From Campylobacterales bacterium (GTDB lineage Bacteria > Campylobacterota > Campylobacteria > Campylobacterales > QNZT01): DNA of 6,407 bases. Positions 1-6,229 of the stretch are shown one piece after another; position 1 is the first letter of the stretch, and the number at the start of each line of letters is the position of its first letter. The notes beneath the pieces were generated by a model. The model was not told the DNA's origin, made no database searches, and saw only the letters and a list, made by a program, of their open reading frames with translations. A program made the translations under genes and the position numbers. The stretch is from contig JALWKJ010000251.1 of the NCBI GenBank assembly GCA_027081495.1, positions 1 through 6,407 on the forward strand, in the 5' to 3' direction.

Positions 1-90
1 ACGCCCTGCTCCTTTTCGAACCAGGAAGCTAAGACCCTCTTCGCCGATAATACTGCTCCTTACTGGAGTGGGAATGTAGGTCGCCGCCCG
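1..90 (+). rRNA. rrf: 5S ribosomal RNA, 3' part (5' end outside window)
   Basis: The sequence reads as the last three quarters of a bacterial 5S rRNA. Visible landmarks are the loop region CGAACCAGGAAGCTAAG (19-35), the GCCGATAATACTGC segment (43-56), the hairpin CTCC...GGAG (57-68) and the closing TGGGAATGTAGGTCGCCGCC (68-88). About 25 to 30 bases of the 5' end are missing, including the partner strand of the terminal helix, so the exact 3' end (about 88-91) cannot be fixed by pairing. It is the distal gene of an rRNA operon running on the plus strand towards the pqi genes. The family assignment is secure; the wording of the loops fits Campylobacterota 5S rRNA. Confidence 0.93.
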
Positions 91-100
91 TTCGTTTTTT
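85..100 (+). terminator. possible rRNA operon terminator (T-run after 5S)
   Basis: Right after the 5S 3' end there is a run of six T (95-100) followed by more T-rich sequence. The GC-rich 3' strand of the 5S terminal helix (about 84-90) directly precedes it, so the 5S helix itself could serve as the terminator stem. The 5' half of that helix is outside the window, so the hairpin cannot be confirmed. No separate hairpin lies between the 5S and the next gene. Confidence 0.35.
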
Positions 101-175
101 ATCTTATTTTCTTTTACTCTTTTTTATATTTTGTCTATTGCTTTTACTAATTGTTATTTTGTTATTATAGATAGC
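101..175 (+). promoter_or_regulatory. T-rich leader with candidate -10 boxes for the pqi operon
   Basis: This stretch is strongly T-rich, as is usual upstream of Campylobacterota housekeeping promoters, which often lack a clear -35. Two -10-like hexamers can be seen: TATATT (125-130), giving a start near 137, and TATTAT (163-168), whose expected start falls at about 175-176, on the first codon of pqiA1. No convincing Shine-Dalgarno sequence precedes the pqiA1 start. Which box is used, or whether transcription simply continues from the rRNA operon, cannot be told from sequence. Confidence 0.35.
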
Positions 176-805
176 ATGAATGAAATCTTGTTAGATAAGC
201 TTGTTATCTGTAATAAATGCCATAGCTTGCATAGAAAGATTAAATTAAAAGATGCAAAGACGGCGTATTGTGATGTATGTGAAAATACGCTTTATCATTC
301 GCATAAAGGAATGTTGAAAAGCGCTTTAGCTCTTTCTATTACGACGATGATAGTGTTTGTGATTGCAAGTTCGTTTGCGATAGTTAAAATAGAGATGAAC
401 GGTATATGGCATGATCTTACGCTTCCTTTCGTGTTTGTTACCCTTTTTAAAGAGGAGTTTTTTGTTGTAGGTTTGATAGTCAGTTTTTTAATTTTTATAA
501 TTCCAATGGTTCATATACTTTTATATACGACCGTTATGTTCTTTTTTTATTTTAAAATCAACAAAAAAGTTGTAGGAGACTTGTTAATAGCGATTGCAAA
601 ACTAAAACCATGGAATATGACGGAGATATTTTTAATCAGCGTTCTAGTCGCTTTGATTAAGTTGATAGGATATGCGCAGATCGAGCTTGGTATATCGTTT
701 TGGGCTCTTGTTGTTTTTATAATCTTGGATATTTATCTTTCAAAGGAGATCAAACTTTTAGACCTTTGGGATCTAAGAGACGAGATTTATCATGAAAAAA
801 CATAA
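176..805 (+). CDS. pqiA1: PqiA-domain inner-membrane protein, first of two
   Basis: This is a single-domain PqiA (paraquat-inducible protein A / LetA family) protein of 209 residues counted from the ATG at 176. An in-frame TTG at 131 would add 15 residues, but these precede the cytosolic zinc-ribbon and neither start has a clear Shine-Dalgarno; I prefer the ATG. The N-terminus has two Cys pairs (C12/C15 and C32/C35), the zinc-ribbon typical of the family. About four membrane segments follow (roughly 48-70, 97-126, 147-168, 172-188). The stretch KPWNMTEIFLISVLVALIKL (143-162) is the family's conserved W-x-M-x-E-x-F block. The usual PAN-x-x-P motif of the first membrane helix is degenerate here (ASSF). 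PqiA proteins sit in the inner membrane and are thought to load or receive lipid at the base of the PqiB tube. The gene overlaps the next by 14 nt, so the two are probably translated together. Family assignment is firm; the lipid cargo is unknown. Confidence 0.88.
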   Translation: MNEILLDKLVICNKCHSLHRKIKLKDAKTAYCDVCENTLYHSHKGMLKSALALSITTMIVFVIASSFAIVKIEMNGIWHDLTLPFVFVTLFKEEFFVVGLIVSFLIFIIPMVHILLYTTVMFFFYFKINKKVVGDLLIAIAKLKPWNMTEIFLISVLVALIKLIGYAQIELGISFWALVVFIILDIYLSKEIKLLDLWDLRDEIYHEKT

Positions 806-1394
806 ATATATAGCTTGCCCGTTGTGCGGAGCCGTAAATGCCGATACTCAATCGATAATTATTTGCAGAAGATGTAAACACAAAATATATCATCAAAAGT
901 CAAAAAGCTATAGTAGAAGTCTTGCCTTTTTGATCACGGCTATGATTTTGTATATTCCCGCAAACTTATATCCGATACTTATAACGAATCAATTAGGACA
1001 CACGGAAGAAAATACGATTATCGGGGGTATCGTTTCGCTTTGGGAGCATGGATCTTATCCGATAGCCGTTATCATACTCGTCGCTTCCGTTTTTGTTCCT
1101 ATCGTCAAATTTATAATGTTGATTTACCTTTTGGTAAGCGTAAGCGTAAATACAAAATCTTCATCTACGGACAAACACAAGCTCTTTTATATAACCGAGG
1201 TTATCGGACCATGGTCGATGGTTGATGTGTTTGTCGTGGCGATTCTCGCGACTCTGGTTCATTATGCTTATGTTAGTATCATTCCGGGAGTTGCGGCAAC
1301 CGCGTTTGCTTTGATGGTACTGTTTACGATGCTGTCGGCTCACAGTTTTGATACAAGGATGATTTTAAAGGATAGTAAATATGAAACTGCATGA
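792..1394 (+). CDS. pqiA2: PqiA-domain inner-membrane protein, second of two
   Basis: This 200-residue protein carries a second PqiA domain. It begins with a four-Cys zinc ribbon (C9/C12 and C25/C28), followed by the typical first helix with PANLYP (56-61), then TIIGGIVSLWEHGSYP (75-90) and a helix with the conserved SVFVPIVKF (99-107). GPWSMVDVFVVAILATLV (139-156) is the family's signature second half, and FDTRM (186-190) near the end matches the usual FDxR ending. Four membrane segments are expected. It keeps the family motifs better than pqiA1. In E. coli one PqiA of about 417 residues holds both domains; here they are two proteins, probably forming a heterodimer equal to that fusion. The start overlaps the end of pqiA1 by 14 nt, with only a weak purine-rich stretch (775-784) as ribosome site, which suggests translational coupling. 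Its own end overlaps pqiB by 14 nt. Confidence 0.92.
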   Translation: MKKHKYIACPLCGAVNADTQSIIICRRCKHKIYHQKSKSYSRSLAFLITAMILYIPANLYPILITNQLGHTEENTIIGGIVSLWEHGSYPIAVIILVASVFVPIVKFIMLIYLLVSVSVNTKSSSTDKHKLFYITEVIGPWSMVDVFVVAILATLVHYAYVSIIPGVAATAFALMVLFTMLSAHSFDTRMILKDSKYETA

Positions 1395-3027
1395 GCCAAA
1401 AACAACAAAAAAAGGTAGATTTTCCTTTTTAACTTCGATATGGATTGTTCCTATTGCGGCATTTTTTATATCTTTATGGCTGGCATATCAGTATTTTTCA
1501 CAATTGGGCGCGCAGGTTACTATTTTGTTTAAACAAAACAGCGGTCTTCAGGCAAATCAGAGTTATATAAAATATCGAGATGTCCCCATAGGGGTAATCA
1601 AGGAGATAACTCTTGATAAAAAAACGGATGGGGTTATAGTTACGGCTCGCATGAATAAAGAGGCGGATGTTTATCTAAACGAAAGCACAAAGTTTTGGAT
1701 AGTAAAGCCGGAAGTGGGTACAAGCGGTATAAGCGGTTTGGATACTCTGGTATCGGGAACATATATTCAAATGTATGCCAAAAAAAAAGATAAAAACTTA
1801 GTTAAAAAAGAGTTCATCGGACTTGACAAGCCATATATAGATAGAGATACGACGACCGGATACAGATATCATCTAAGCGCGCCGGATTCGAGAAATCTAC
1901 ATATAGGAAGTCCCGTATATTATAGAAAAATTCTTGTCGGAGAGATTGAAGATATAAAACTAAATGAAGAGGGGACAAGAGTTGATTTTGAAGTATTTAT
2001 AAAGCATCCATATACGAACTATATAAGCAAAGAGACGAAATTTTGGCTTATGAGTAATATAAGCTTTACATTTAATCATTCCGGTTTCAATCTGGATTTA
2101 GCTCCCGTATCGCATATAATAAACGGCGGAATAGCGTTTGACACGCCCGCGAAAATCATACATGAAAAAGAACAGGGGATCTCTCATATCTTTTTTCTTT
2201 ATAAAGATAGGCTCGCTATGCAAAAAAAACGCATAGGACTCGGAAAAAAGCATAAACATCACTTTTTTATGTTGGTTGACGAACCTATAGCAAAGCTTGA
2301 TGTCGGAGCGCCTGTAGAGTTTTTCGGTTTTCAGGTTGGAAGCGTAGTCGCTATGCATTCGGATTTTGACAATAAAATCAAAAAAATAATTTCGACTATC
2401 GAAGTGGTTATAGATACCTCGGCTTTTGCCGAGCGAAGAGATGAAGATATAAACGAAACAAAGAGCTTTTTTATAGAAGCGGTTAAAAAAGGTTTACGAG
2501 CAAAAATAGCCCAAAGCGATCCCATAACCGGTAGTCAATATATAGAGCTTGTATTTGAGGCAAAAGCCGGTCAAAGAGAGATTGAGCATATGGGAGCGAA
2601 GGAGATTATTCCGACTGTCGGCAGTAACGATGTCGATATAGCTCAAAAACTTTCACTCATACTTGATAAAATCAATTCGTTACGGATCGAAGAGTTGATC
2701 GAGACACTTAAAAACGCTATTGATGAAAACTCGAAACAGAGTGTCGAAATGTTAAAGGAGTTAAACATCGTAGCCAAAAATTTAAAGAAAATCAGTTCGG
2801 ATCCGAAAATGCGACAATTACCCGAAAGATTGTCCAAAATCTTGGATAAGTTGAAAGATTCTCTTGATGGCGTTAACGCATTGCTTAAGGGGGAGAGTAA
2901 AAAATCCGCACTCTCAAAAGAGATAACAATTATGTTAAAAGAGATTACAAACGCATCGAAATCGATTGATAGATTGAGCAAAAAACTTGAGAAAAAGCCA
3001 AATTCGCTCATTTTTGGAGATGAATAA
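1381..3027 (+). CDS. pqiB: PqiB-type MCE protein (three MCE domains), periplasmic lipid-transport tube
   Basis: At 548 residues it matches E. coli PqiB (about 546) and not the seven-domain LetB/YebT. One N-terminal membrane anchor lies at 17-39 (FLTSIWIVPIAAFF...). Three MCE domains follow: about 43-133 (with the pattern IKYRDVPIGVIKEI, then FWIVKPEV...TLVSGTYIQM), about 160-256 (VYYRKILVGEIEDI, then FWLMS...GGIAF) and about 293-392 (VEFFGFQVGSVVAM, then GLRAKIAQSDPITGSQYIEL). Residues from about 415 to 540 are a long, charged, helical region with heptad-like spacing, corresponding to the coiled-coil needle of PqiB. MCE domains hexamerise into stacked rings with a hydrophobic channel, so this protein should span the periplasm and carry lipids between membranes. 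A strong Shine-Dalgarno (AAAGGA, 1367-1372) stands 8 nt before the ATG, inside pqiA2, and fixes the start. The gene abuts pqiC with TAA directly followed by ATG. Confidence 0.94.
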   Translation: MKLHEPKTTKKGRFSFLTSIWIVPIAAFFISLWLAYQYFSQLGAQVTILFKQNSGLQANQSYIKYRDVPIGVIKEITLDKKTDGVIVTARMNKEADVYLNESTKFWIVKPEVGTSGISGLDTLVSGTYIQMYAKKKDKNLVKKEFIGLDKPYIDRDTTTGYRYHLSAPDSRNLHIGSPVYYRKILVGEIEDIKLNEEGTRVDFEVFIKHPYTNYISKETKFWLMSNISFTFNHSGFNLDLAPVSHIINGGIAFDTPAKIIHEKEQGISHIFFLYKDRLAMQKKRIGLGKKHKHHFFMLVDEPIAKLDVGAPVEFFGFQVGSVVAMHSDFDNKIKKIISTIEVVIDTSAFAERRDEDINETKSFFIEAVKKGLRAKIAQSDPITGSQYIELVFEAKAGQREIEHMGAKEIIPTVGSNDVDIAQKLSLILDKINSLRIEELIETLKNAIDENSKQSVEMLKELNIVAKNLKKISSDPKMRQLPERLSKILDKLKDSLDGVNALLKGESKKSALSKEITIMLKEITNASKSIDRLSKKLEKKPNSLIFGDE

Positions 3028-3564
3028 ATGAAATATTTTATAGTATTGTTTGCATTATTTGTATTAAACGGTTGTAGTTCAAAAAAATTTTATATACTTT
3101 CACAAGTGGGAAAAACGCAGCTAAAAGGTTATAATCTCGCTAATAAAACAATAGGCGTTGAGAGTATAAGCGTGCCTGATTATCTAAAAGAGTCCAAAGT
3201 GGCTAAAAAAGTGAAAAAAAATCAAATAGTTTATTTTAAAAATGCACTCTGGGCGGTAGATGTAGATAAAGATTTAACCGATACTCTTATTTTCGATCTT
3301 CAAAAAAGCTTTTCGAAAAGTACGATTACGCACTATCCTTGGGATGGAAATGTCGATATTGTCATTGCTATAAAGATCAAAAGATTCATTGCTTATAAAA
3401 ATTTCGTTTTTCTTGACGCTCTTATAAAGATAAATAAAACCGATAAAATCATCTCTTTAAAAATTCCTATAAATTCAAATAGCGAAGAAGAGATAGTAGA
3501 GGGTATGAAAAAAGCTTTTTTGGATTTAGAGCGTGAAGTTATAAAGATGATTGACGATATATGA
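3028..3564 (+). CDS. pqiC: PqiC-type outer-membrane lipoprotein
   Basis: This 178-residue protein belongs to the PqiC/YmbA family (ABC-type transport auxiliary lipoprotein, DUF330). A short signal peptide ends in the lipobox LNGC with the lipidated Cys at residue 16; the next residue is Ser, so no Asp inner-membrane retention signal is present and sorting to the outer membrane is expected. Family landmarks are FYILSQ (21-26), the VPDYL stretch followed by a basic segment, and LWAVDVDKDLTDTLIFDLQKSF, which matches the usual W-A-x-x-L...nL block. Length is close to E. coli PqiC (about 187). PqiC forms a ring at the outer membrane that docks on the PqiB needle. The start is set by TGGAGA (3015-3020), 7 nt upstream, and there is no gap to pqiB. 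Its stop codon overlaps the next start as ATGA. Confidence 0.9.
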   Translation: MKYFIVLFALFVLNGCSSKKFYILSQVGKTQLKGYNLANKTIGVESISVPDYLKESKVAKKVKKNQIVYFKNALWAVDVDKDLTDTLIFDLQKSFSKSTITHYPWDGNVDIVIAIKIKRFIAYKNFVFLDALIKINKTDKIISLKIPINSNSEEEIVEGMKKAFLDLEREVIKMIDDI

Positions 3565-5258
3565 GTATTAAAAAAAGAGACAAACAGATGAGAAAATTAA
3601 AAATCGCGATATTGATAGACGATACGAAGCTTGCGAATTTTCAAGTTCAGATTATTAAGCAGCTAGAAGAAAGCAAATGGTGTGATAAAATTATTTTTAT
3701 AAAAAAACAAAAAAGTAGAGATTTGTATGAGGGAAAATCAAAATATCTATTTTTCAGGCTTATTCTAAAACTTGATGAAAAAATCTTCGCCAAAAATACT
3801 CCATATTTGCAAAAAAAATCTATAAAAGAGTTTATAAAAGATGATAATTTGATTGAAATCAAAACAAAAGAGAGTGAATATTTCGATACGATCAAGAAAC
3901 AAGATATAAATAAAATCAAAGATTTAGATATCGATGTCATGATAAATTTTACTTTTAAATATATAGTCGATGATCTTTTAAAAGCGGCAAGATACGGCAT
4001 TTGGGAATATTTTTCAGACAACAGACCCCCCGCTTTTTGGGAAGTGATAGAAAACAAGCCATATACCGAAGTAAAACTCCAAACTCTTGGCAGCGCATTT
4101 GAGTGTGGATATGTATTGGATAGTTTTAAAACGGTAACTCATCAAAAATCGATGCTTAAAAATTATGAGCAGATCATGTGGCGATCTCACATGATGGTTA
4201 TACACAATCTAAAGCGACTCTCGATCGAGGGCAAAAACTATTTTTTAGATAAAAAAGTTGTGAGTTATTTTTACGATTTACCCCGGATCACAAAACACAA
4301 AGAGAAAAAACTGTTTGATTTTCAATTTAAATTTAGTGATGACAGAGGTAAAAAACCTCCTTCAAATTTTGATTCTTTGAGAGTTATTTGTAGATTAATC
4401 GCAAAATACGCTAAGTTTAGCGTAAGAAGATTTTTCAAGATGGATCGTTGGATTATCCTTTTTAGTGAAAACAAAAACGGCAAAATAAATCCGGATTTTA
4501 GTAGTTATAAAAGATTACCTCTTCCTTCAAACGATTATTTTCAGGCAGATCCTTTTGTGATAGACGAGGGTGATGAGAGTTATCTTTTCTTTGAAGAGCT
4601 TGATTATAAAACGCTTAAAGGTTATCTTTTGGTTGCAAGATACGATAAAAATCGCGAAACTTTTGTTGAGCCAAAAGAGATATTAAGAAGAGAGTATCAT
4701 CTATCCTATCCTCATGTTTTCAAAGTCGAAAACCAATACTATATGGTTGTAGAAAGTCATGAAAATCTAACTATCGATTTGTATAAAGCCGAATCTTTTC
4801 CTACTAGATGGACTAAAGTAAAAAGCTTGATGAAAGATATAAAAGCGGTTGATGCGACGCTTCATAAAAAAGATGGAAAATGGTGGATGTTTGTCAACAT
4901 AGCCGCAAAAGAGGGGTTTTCGTTGAATGATGAGCTGTATATATACTATAGTGACGATTTTAGAAGCGATGAGTGGATATCTCATCCTCTAAATCCGGTT
5001 ATAAGCGATGTAACAAGGGCGAGACCGGGCGGTAATCTGATAGAAAAAGAGGGCAGACTTTTTCGTCCGGCTCAAAATTGCAGCGGTGTTTACGGTAGAG
5101 GACTTGTTATAAACGAAATCTTAGAGCTTGATGAGACGAATTTCAAAGAAAGAGTGATTCAGCAGATAAGAGCCGATTTTGCCGATGATCTTGTCGCGGT
5201 GCATACCTTTAATACTTCAAAAAGATTTAGCGTTATCGATGCCATAAAGAGTAGATAA
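3561..5258 (+). CDS. formyltransferase-like / GINT1-N beta-propeller fusion protein, function unknown
   Basis: The 565-residue protein has two recognisable parts. Residues about 13-225 resemble the formyltransferase fold: KLKIAILIDD (13-22) looks like a Rossmann strand, and DIDVMINFTFKYIVDDLLKAARYG (123-146), then NRPPAFWEV (154-162), follow the order of the family. The expected catalytic Asn, His and Asp appear replaced (Glu149, Phe151, Glu181), so ordinary formyl transfer is doubtful. A basic, amphipathic linker (about 272-293) could touch the membrane. Residues about 296-557 form a five-bladed propeller of the kind found in the N-terminal domain of glucosamine inositolphosphorylceramide transferase (GINT1-N, GH43/GH32-like): ADPFVID...YLFFEE (329-346), YPHVFKVENQYYMVVES (383-399), DATLHKKDGKWWMFVN (431-446), RARPGGNLIEKEGRLFRPAQ (486-505). 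The glycosyltransferase domain of GINT1 is absent. There is no signal peptide, so it is probably cytosolic. The start overlaps the pqiC stop (ATGA); an alternative ATG at 3588 has a somewhat better ribosome site (AAAGAGA, 3574-3580) and begins three residues before the Rossmann strand. The domain calls are from pattern recognition; the role is unknown. Confidence 0.75.
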   Translation: MSIKKRDKQMRKLKIAILIDDTKLANFQVQIIKQLEESKWCDKIIFIKKQKSRDLYEGKSKYLFFRLILKLDEKIFAKNTPYLQKKSIKEFIKDDNLIEIKTKESEYFDTIKKQDINKIKDLDIDVMINFTFKYIVDDLLKAARYGIWEYFSDNRPPAFWEVIENKPYTEVKLQTLGSAFECGYVLDSFKTVTHQKSMLKNYEQIMWRSHMMVIHNLKRLSIEGKNYFLDKKVVSYFYDLPRITKHKEKKLFDFQFKFSDDRGKKPPSNFDSLRVICRLIAKYAKFSVRRFFKMDRWIILFSENKNGKINPDFSSYKRLPLPSNDYFQADPFVIDEGDESYLFFEELDYKTLKGYLLVARYDKNRETFVEPKEILRREYHLSYPHVFKVENQYYMVVESHENLTIDLYKAESFPTRWTKVKSLMKDIKAVDATLHKKDGKWWMFVNIAAKEGFSLNDELYIYYSDDFRSDEWISHPLNPVISDVTRARPGGNLIEKEGRLFRPAQNCSGVYGRGLVINEILELDETNFKERVIQQIRADFADDLVAVHTFNTSKRFSVIDAIKSR

Positions 5259-5260
5259 CT

Positions 5261-5884
5261 TTAAAATCCATACAGTTTCCTAAAGAATCCAAGAATAGGA
5301 TCAAATTCGAAGTTTGCTTTTGGATTTCGTGTATGATAGAGTTTTGACGGCTCTTTTATCGTTGTCTGTTGTTTGATCAAGGGTGTAAAATCTTTGACTC
5401 CTTCTAGTTTTGCCCACTCCATGATTTGTCTAAGTTCACCGCCGTCAAGCCAGTAGCCATGATCTCGGCATCGATCTATGATAACGGCGCTTCTGTTTTG
5501 ATAGTTGAGCCGATGCATCATTTTTCGACATTGGGGGCATTTTTTATAAGAGATTTTTTGTTCTTTTGCAAGCGGATGGTTTTTTATAAAATCCAGCCTT
5601 TTTAAGTCATGTTTTTCTTGTTTTACGATCTCTTTTTTTAAAATCTCTTCAAGTTCTCCAAAGTCCAAAAATATTCCGTTACAGTATTTGCATTTTTCGA
5701 TGTAAAGGTTTTTATCTTTATCTATGAGATAAGTCTCAAGAAATATATCGCACTTTGGACATACTCTATTTGGATTTTCATAAACCGCATAGGCGAGTTT
5801 TAGATCAATGGCGTTTCTTGTTTTGCAATATGGACAAACTACTCCATCGATGGGAGCGCCGCAATTTTGACATTTGTATGTCAT
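5261..5884 (-). CDS. zinc-ribbon protein with two zf-TFIIB-type domains
   Basis: The 207-residue soluble protein contains three putative zinc-binding modules. The first is an N-terminal ribbon with C5/C8 and C17/C20. The second, C42/C45 and C65/C68, is followed by IFLDFGELEEIL (71-82), the hallmark ending of zf-TFIIB domains. The third has C116/C119 and C139 with His142 where the fourth Cys usually stands, followed by YWLDGGELRQIM (144-155). A lysine-rich helix (about 83-112) separates the last two. No enzymatic motif is visible; members of this family are mostly uncharacterised and are thought to bind zinc and perhaps nucleic acid or protein partners. AAAAGG (complement 5895-5900) lies 10 nt before the ATG. 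The gene is transcribed against the pqi operon and its stop codon is 2 bp from the stop of the propeller gene, so it is not part of that operon. Confidence 0.85.
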   Translation of the reverse strand: MTYKCQNCGAPIDGVVCPYCKTRNAIDLKLAYAVYENPNRVCPKCDIFLETYLIDKDKNLYIEKCKYCNGIFLDFGELEEILKKEIVKQEKHDLKRLDFIKNHPLAKEQKISYKKCPQCRKMMHRLNYQNRSAVIIDRCRDHGYWLDGGELRQIMEWAKLEGVKDFTPLIKQQTTIKEPSKLYHTRNPKANFEFDPILGFFRKLYGF

Positions 5885-5910
5885 CTATTTTAAACCTTTT
5901 TACTTTTGAA

Positions 5911-5916
5911 ATAATA
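5911..5916 (-). promoter_or_regulatory. candidate -10 box for the zinc-ribbon gene
   Basis: On the minus strand the hexamer TATTAT stands about 26 nt before the ATG, which would give a short leader containing the AAAAGG ribosome site. No good -35 is seen at 16-18 bp, which is common in Campylobacterota. This is a positional guess only. Confidence 0.3.
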
Positions 5917-5928
5917 TCGGCTTTTTAA

Positions 5929-5958
5929 AGTTTTATATAAGTAGTTTTTGTCTATAAT
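5929..5958 (+). promoter_or_regulatory. promoter of the tRNA-Glu gene
   Basis: A perfect TATAAT (5953-5958) lies 32 bp before the first base of the tRNA, preceded by a T-rich stretch (GTTTTAT and GTTTTTG) in place of a consensus -35. Transcription would start near 5965, leaving a leader of about 25 nt to be removed by RNase P. Confidence 0.65.
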
Positions 5959-5990
5959 CACGACCTAAATGTCCTACCAACACTTAATGT

Positions 5991-6065
5991 GGCCCGTTCG
6001 TCTAGCGGTTAGGACTCCGGCCTCTCACGCCGGCAACAGGGGTTCGAGTCCCCTACGGGTCACCA
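5991..6065 (+). tRNA. tRNA-Glu, anticodon CUC, CCA encoded
   Basis: A full cloverleaf can be folded by eye. The acceptor stem GGCCCGT (5991-5997) pairs with ACGGGTC (6055-6061) with one G-T pair, then comes A and an encoded CCA (6063-6065). The D-arm is 6000-6015. The anticodon stem CCGGC/GCCGG (6017-6021, 6029-6033) encloses loop CTCTCAC, which puts CTC at 34-36 (6024-6026) and so reads GAG. The T-arm AGGGG/CCCCT (6038-6042, 6050-6054) has loop TTCGAGT. The body is close to other bacterial tRNA-Glu sequences, including E. coli, where the anticodon is UUC. The 3' end is followed by GTTTTTCC with no hairpin. Confidence 0.96.
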
Positions 6066-6198
6066 GTTTTTCCTCGATACTCATATCGGAGCTGAGAAGT
6101 TCCAAAATCGTTTCCACCGGATATCTCATATTTCTGATGCAAGGCTCGCTATGACAGATATCGGGATCAATTGTGATATGCCACAAAGTCTCTTTTAT
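6066..6198 (-). pseudogene. truncated DUF433 antitoxin-like gene remnant
   Basis: On the minus strand the frame from 6198 reads KETLWHITIDPDICHSEPCI, then RNMRYPVETILELLSSDMS and IEE. This is the first half of a DUF433 protein: the ITID-P-x-ICH-x-x-PCI-x-x-x-R-x-PV core and the hydrophobic ILELL helix are clear. Members are usually about 70-80 residues and continue after the IEE block with a DYP-D-L segment; here the similarity ends at about 6067-6070, and the frame then reads through the tRNA gene to a stop at 6025-6027. The codon at the expected start is ATA (6196-6198), placed 6 nt after a good AAAGGA (complement 6205-6210), so an ATG was probably lost; a TTG at 6184-6186 is the only near alternative. 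DUF433 proteins commonly act as antitoxins beside a PIN-like (DUF5615) toxin, of which nothing is seen here. Confidence 0.72.
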
Positions 6199-6204
6199 AA
6201 GAGA
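6189..6204. repeat. perfect 6-bp inverted repeat at the DUF433 start
   Basis: TCTCTT (6189-6194) and AAGAGA (6199-6204) are perfect complements around a 4-nt loop. On the minus strand the hairpin covers the putative DUF433 start codon just after its ribosome site. On the plus strand it is followed by a T-rich but interrupted stretch, so it might weakly end tRNA transcription. The low complexity means chance is a fair explanation. Confidence 0.35.
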
Positions 6205-6229
6205 TCCTTTGTTTGATTGTTTAGTAAAA

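Noticed and set aside
2643..3011. 122-codon minus-strand open frame inside pqiB.
   Set aside because: It is antisense to the helical, Lys/Glu-rich tail of pqiB, whose codon bias creates long open antisense frames; the product is an artificial Ser/Phe-rich sequence.
5969..6154. 61-codon plus-strand open frame running through the tRNA.
   Set aside because: It covers the whole tRNA gene, has no ribosome site and gives a low-complexity product with no family features.
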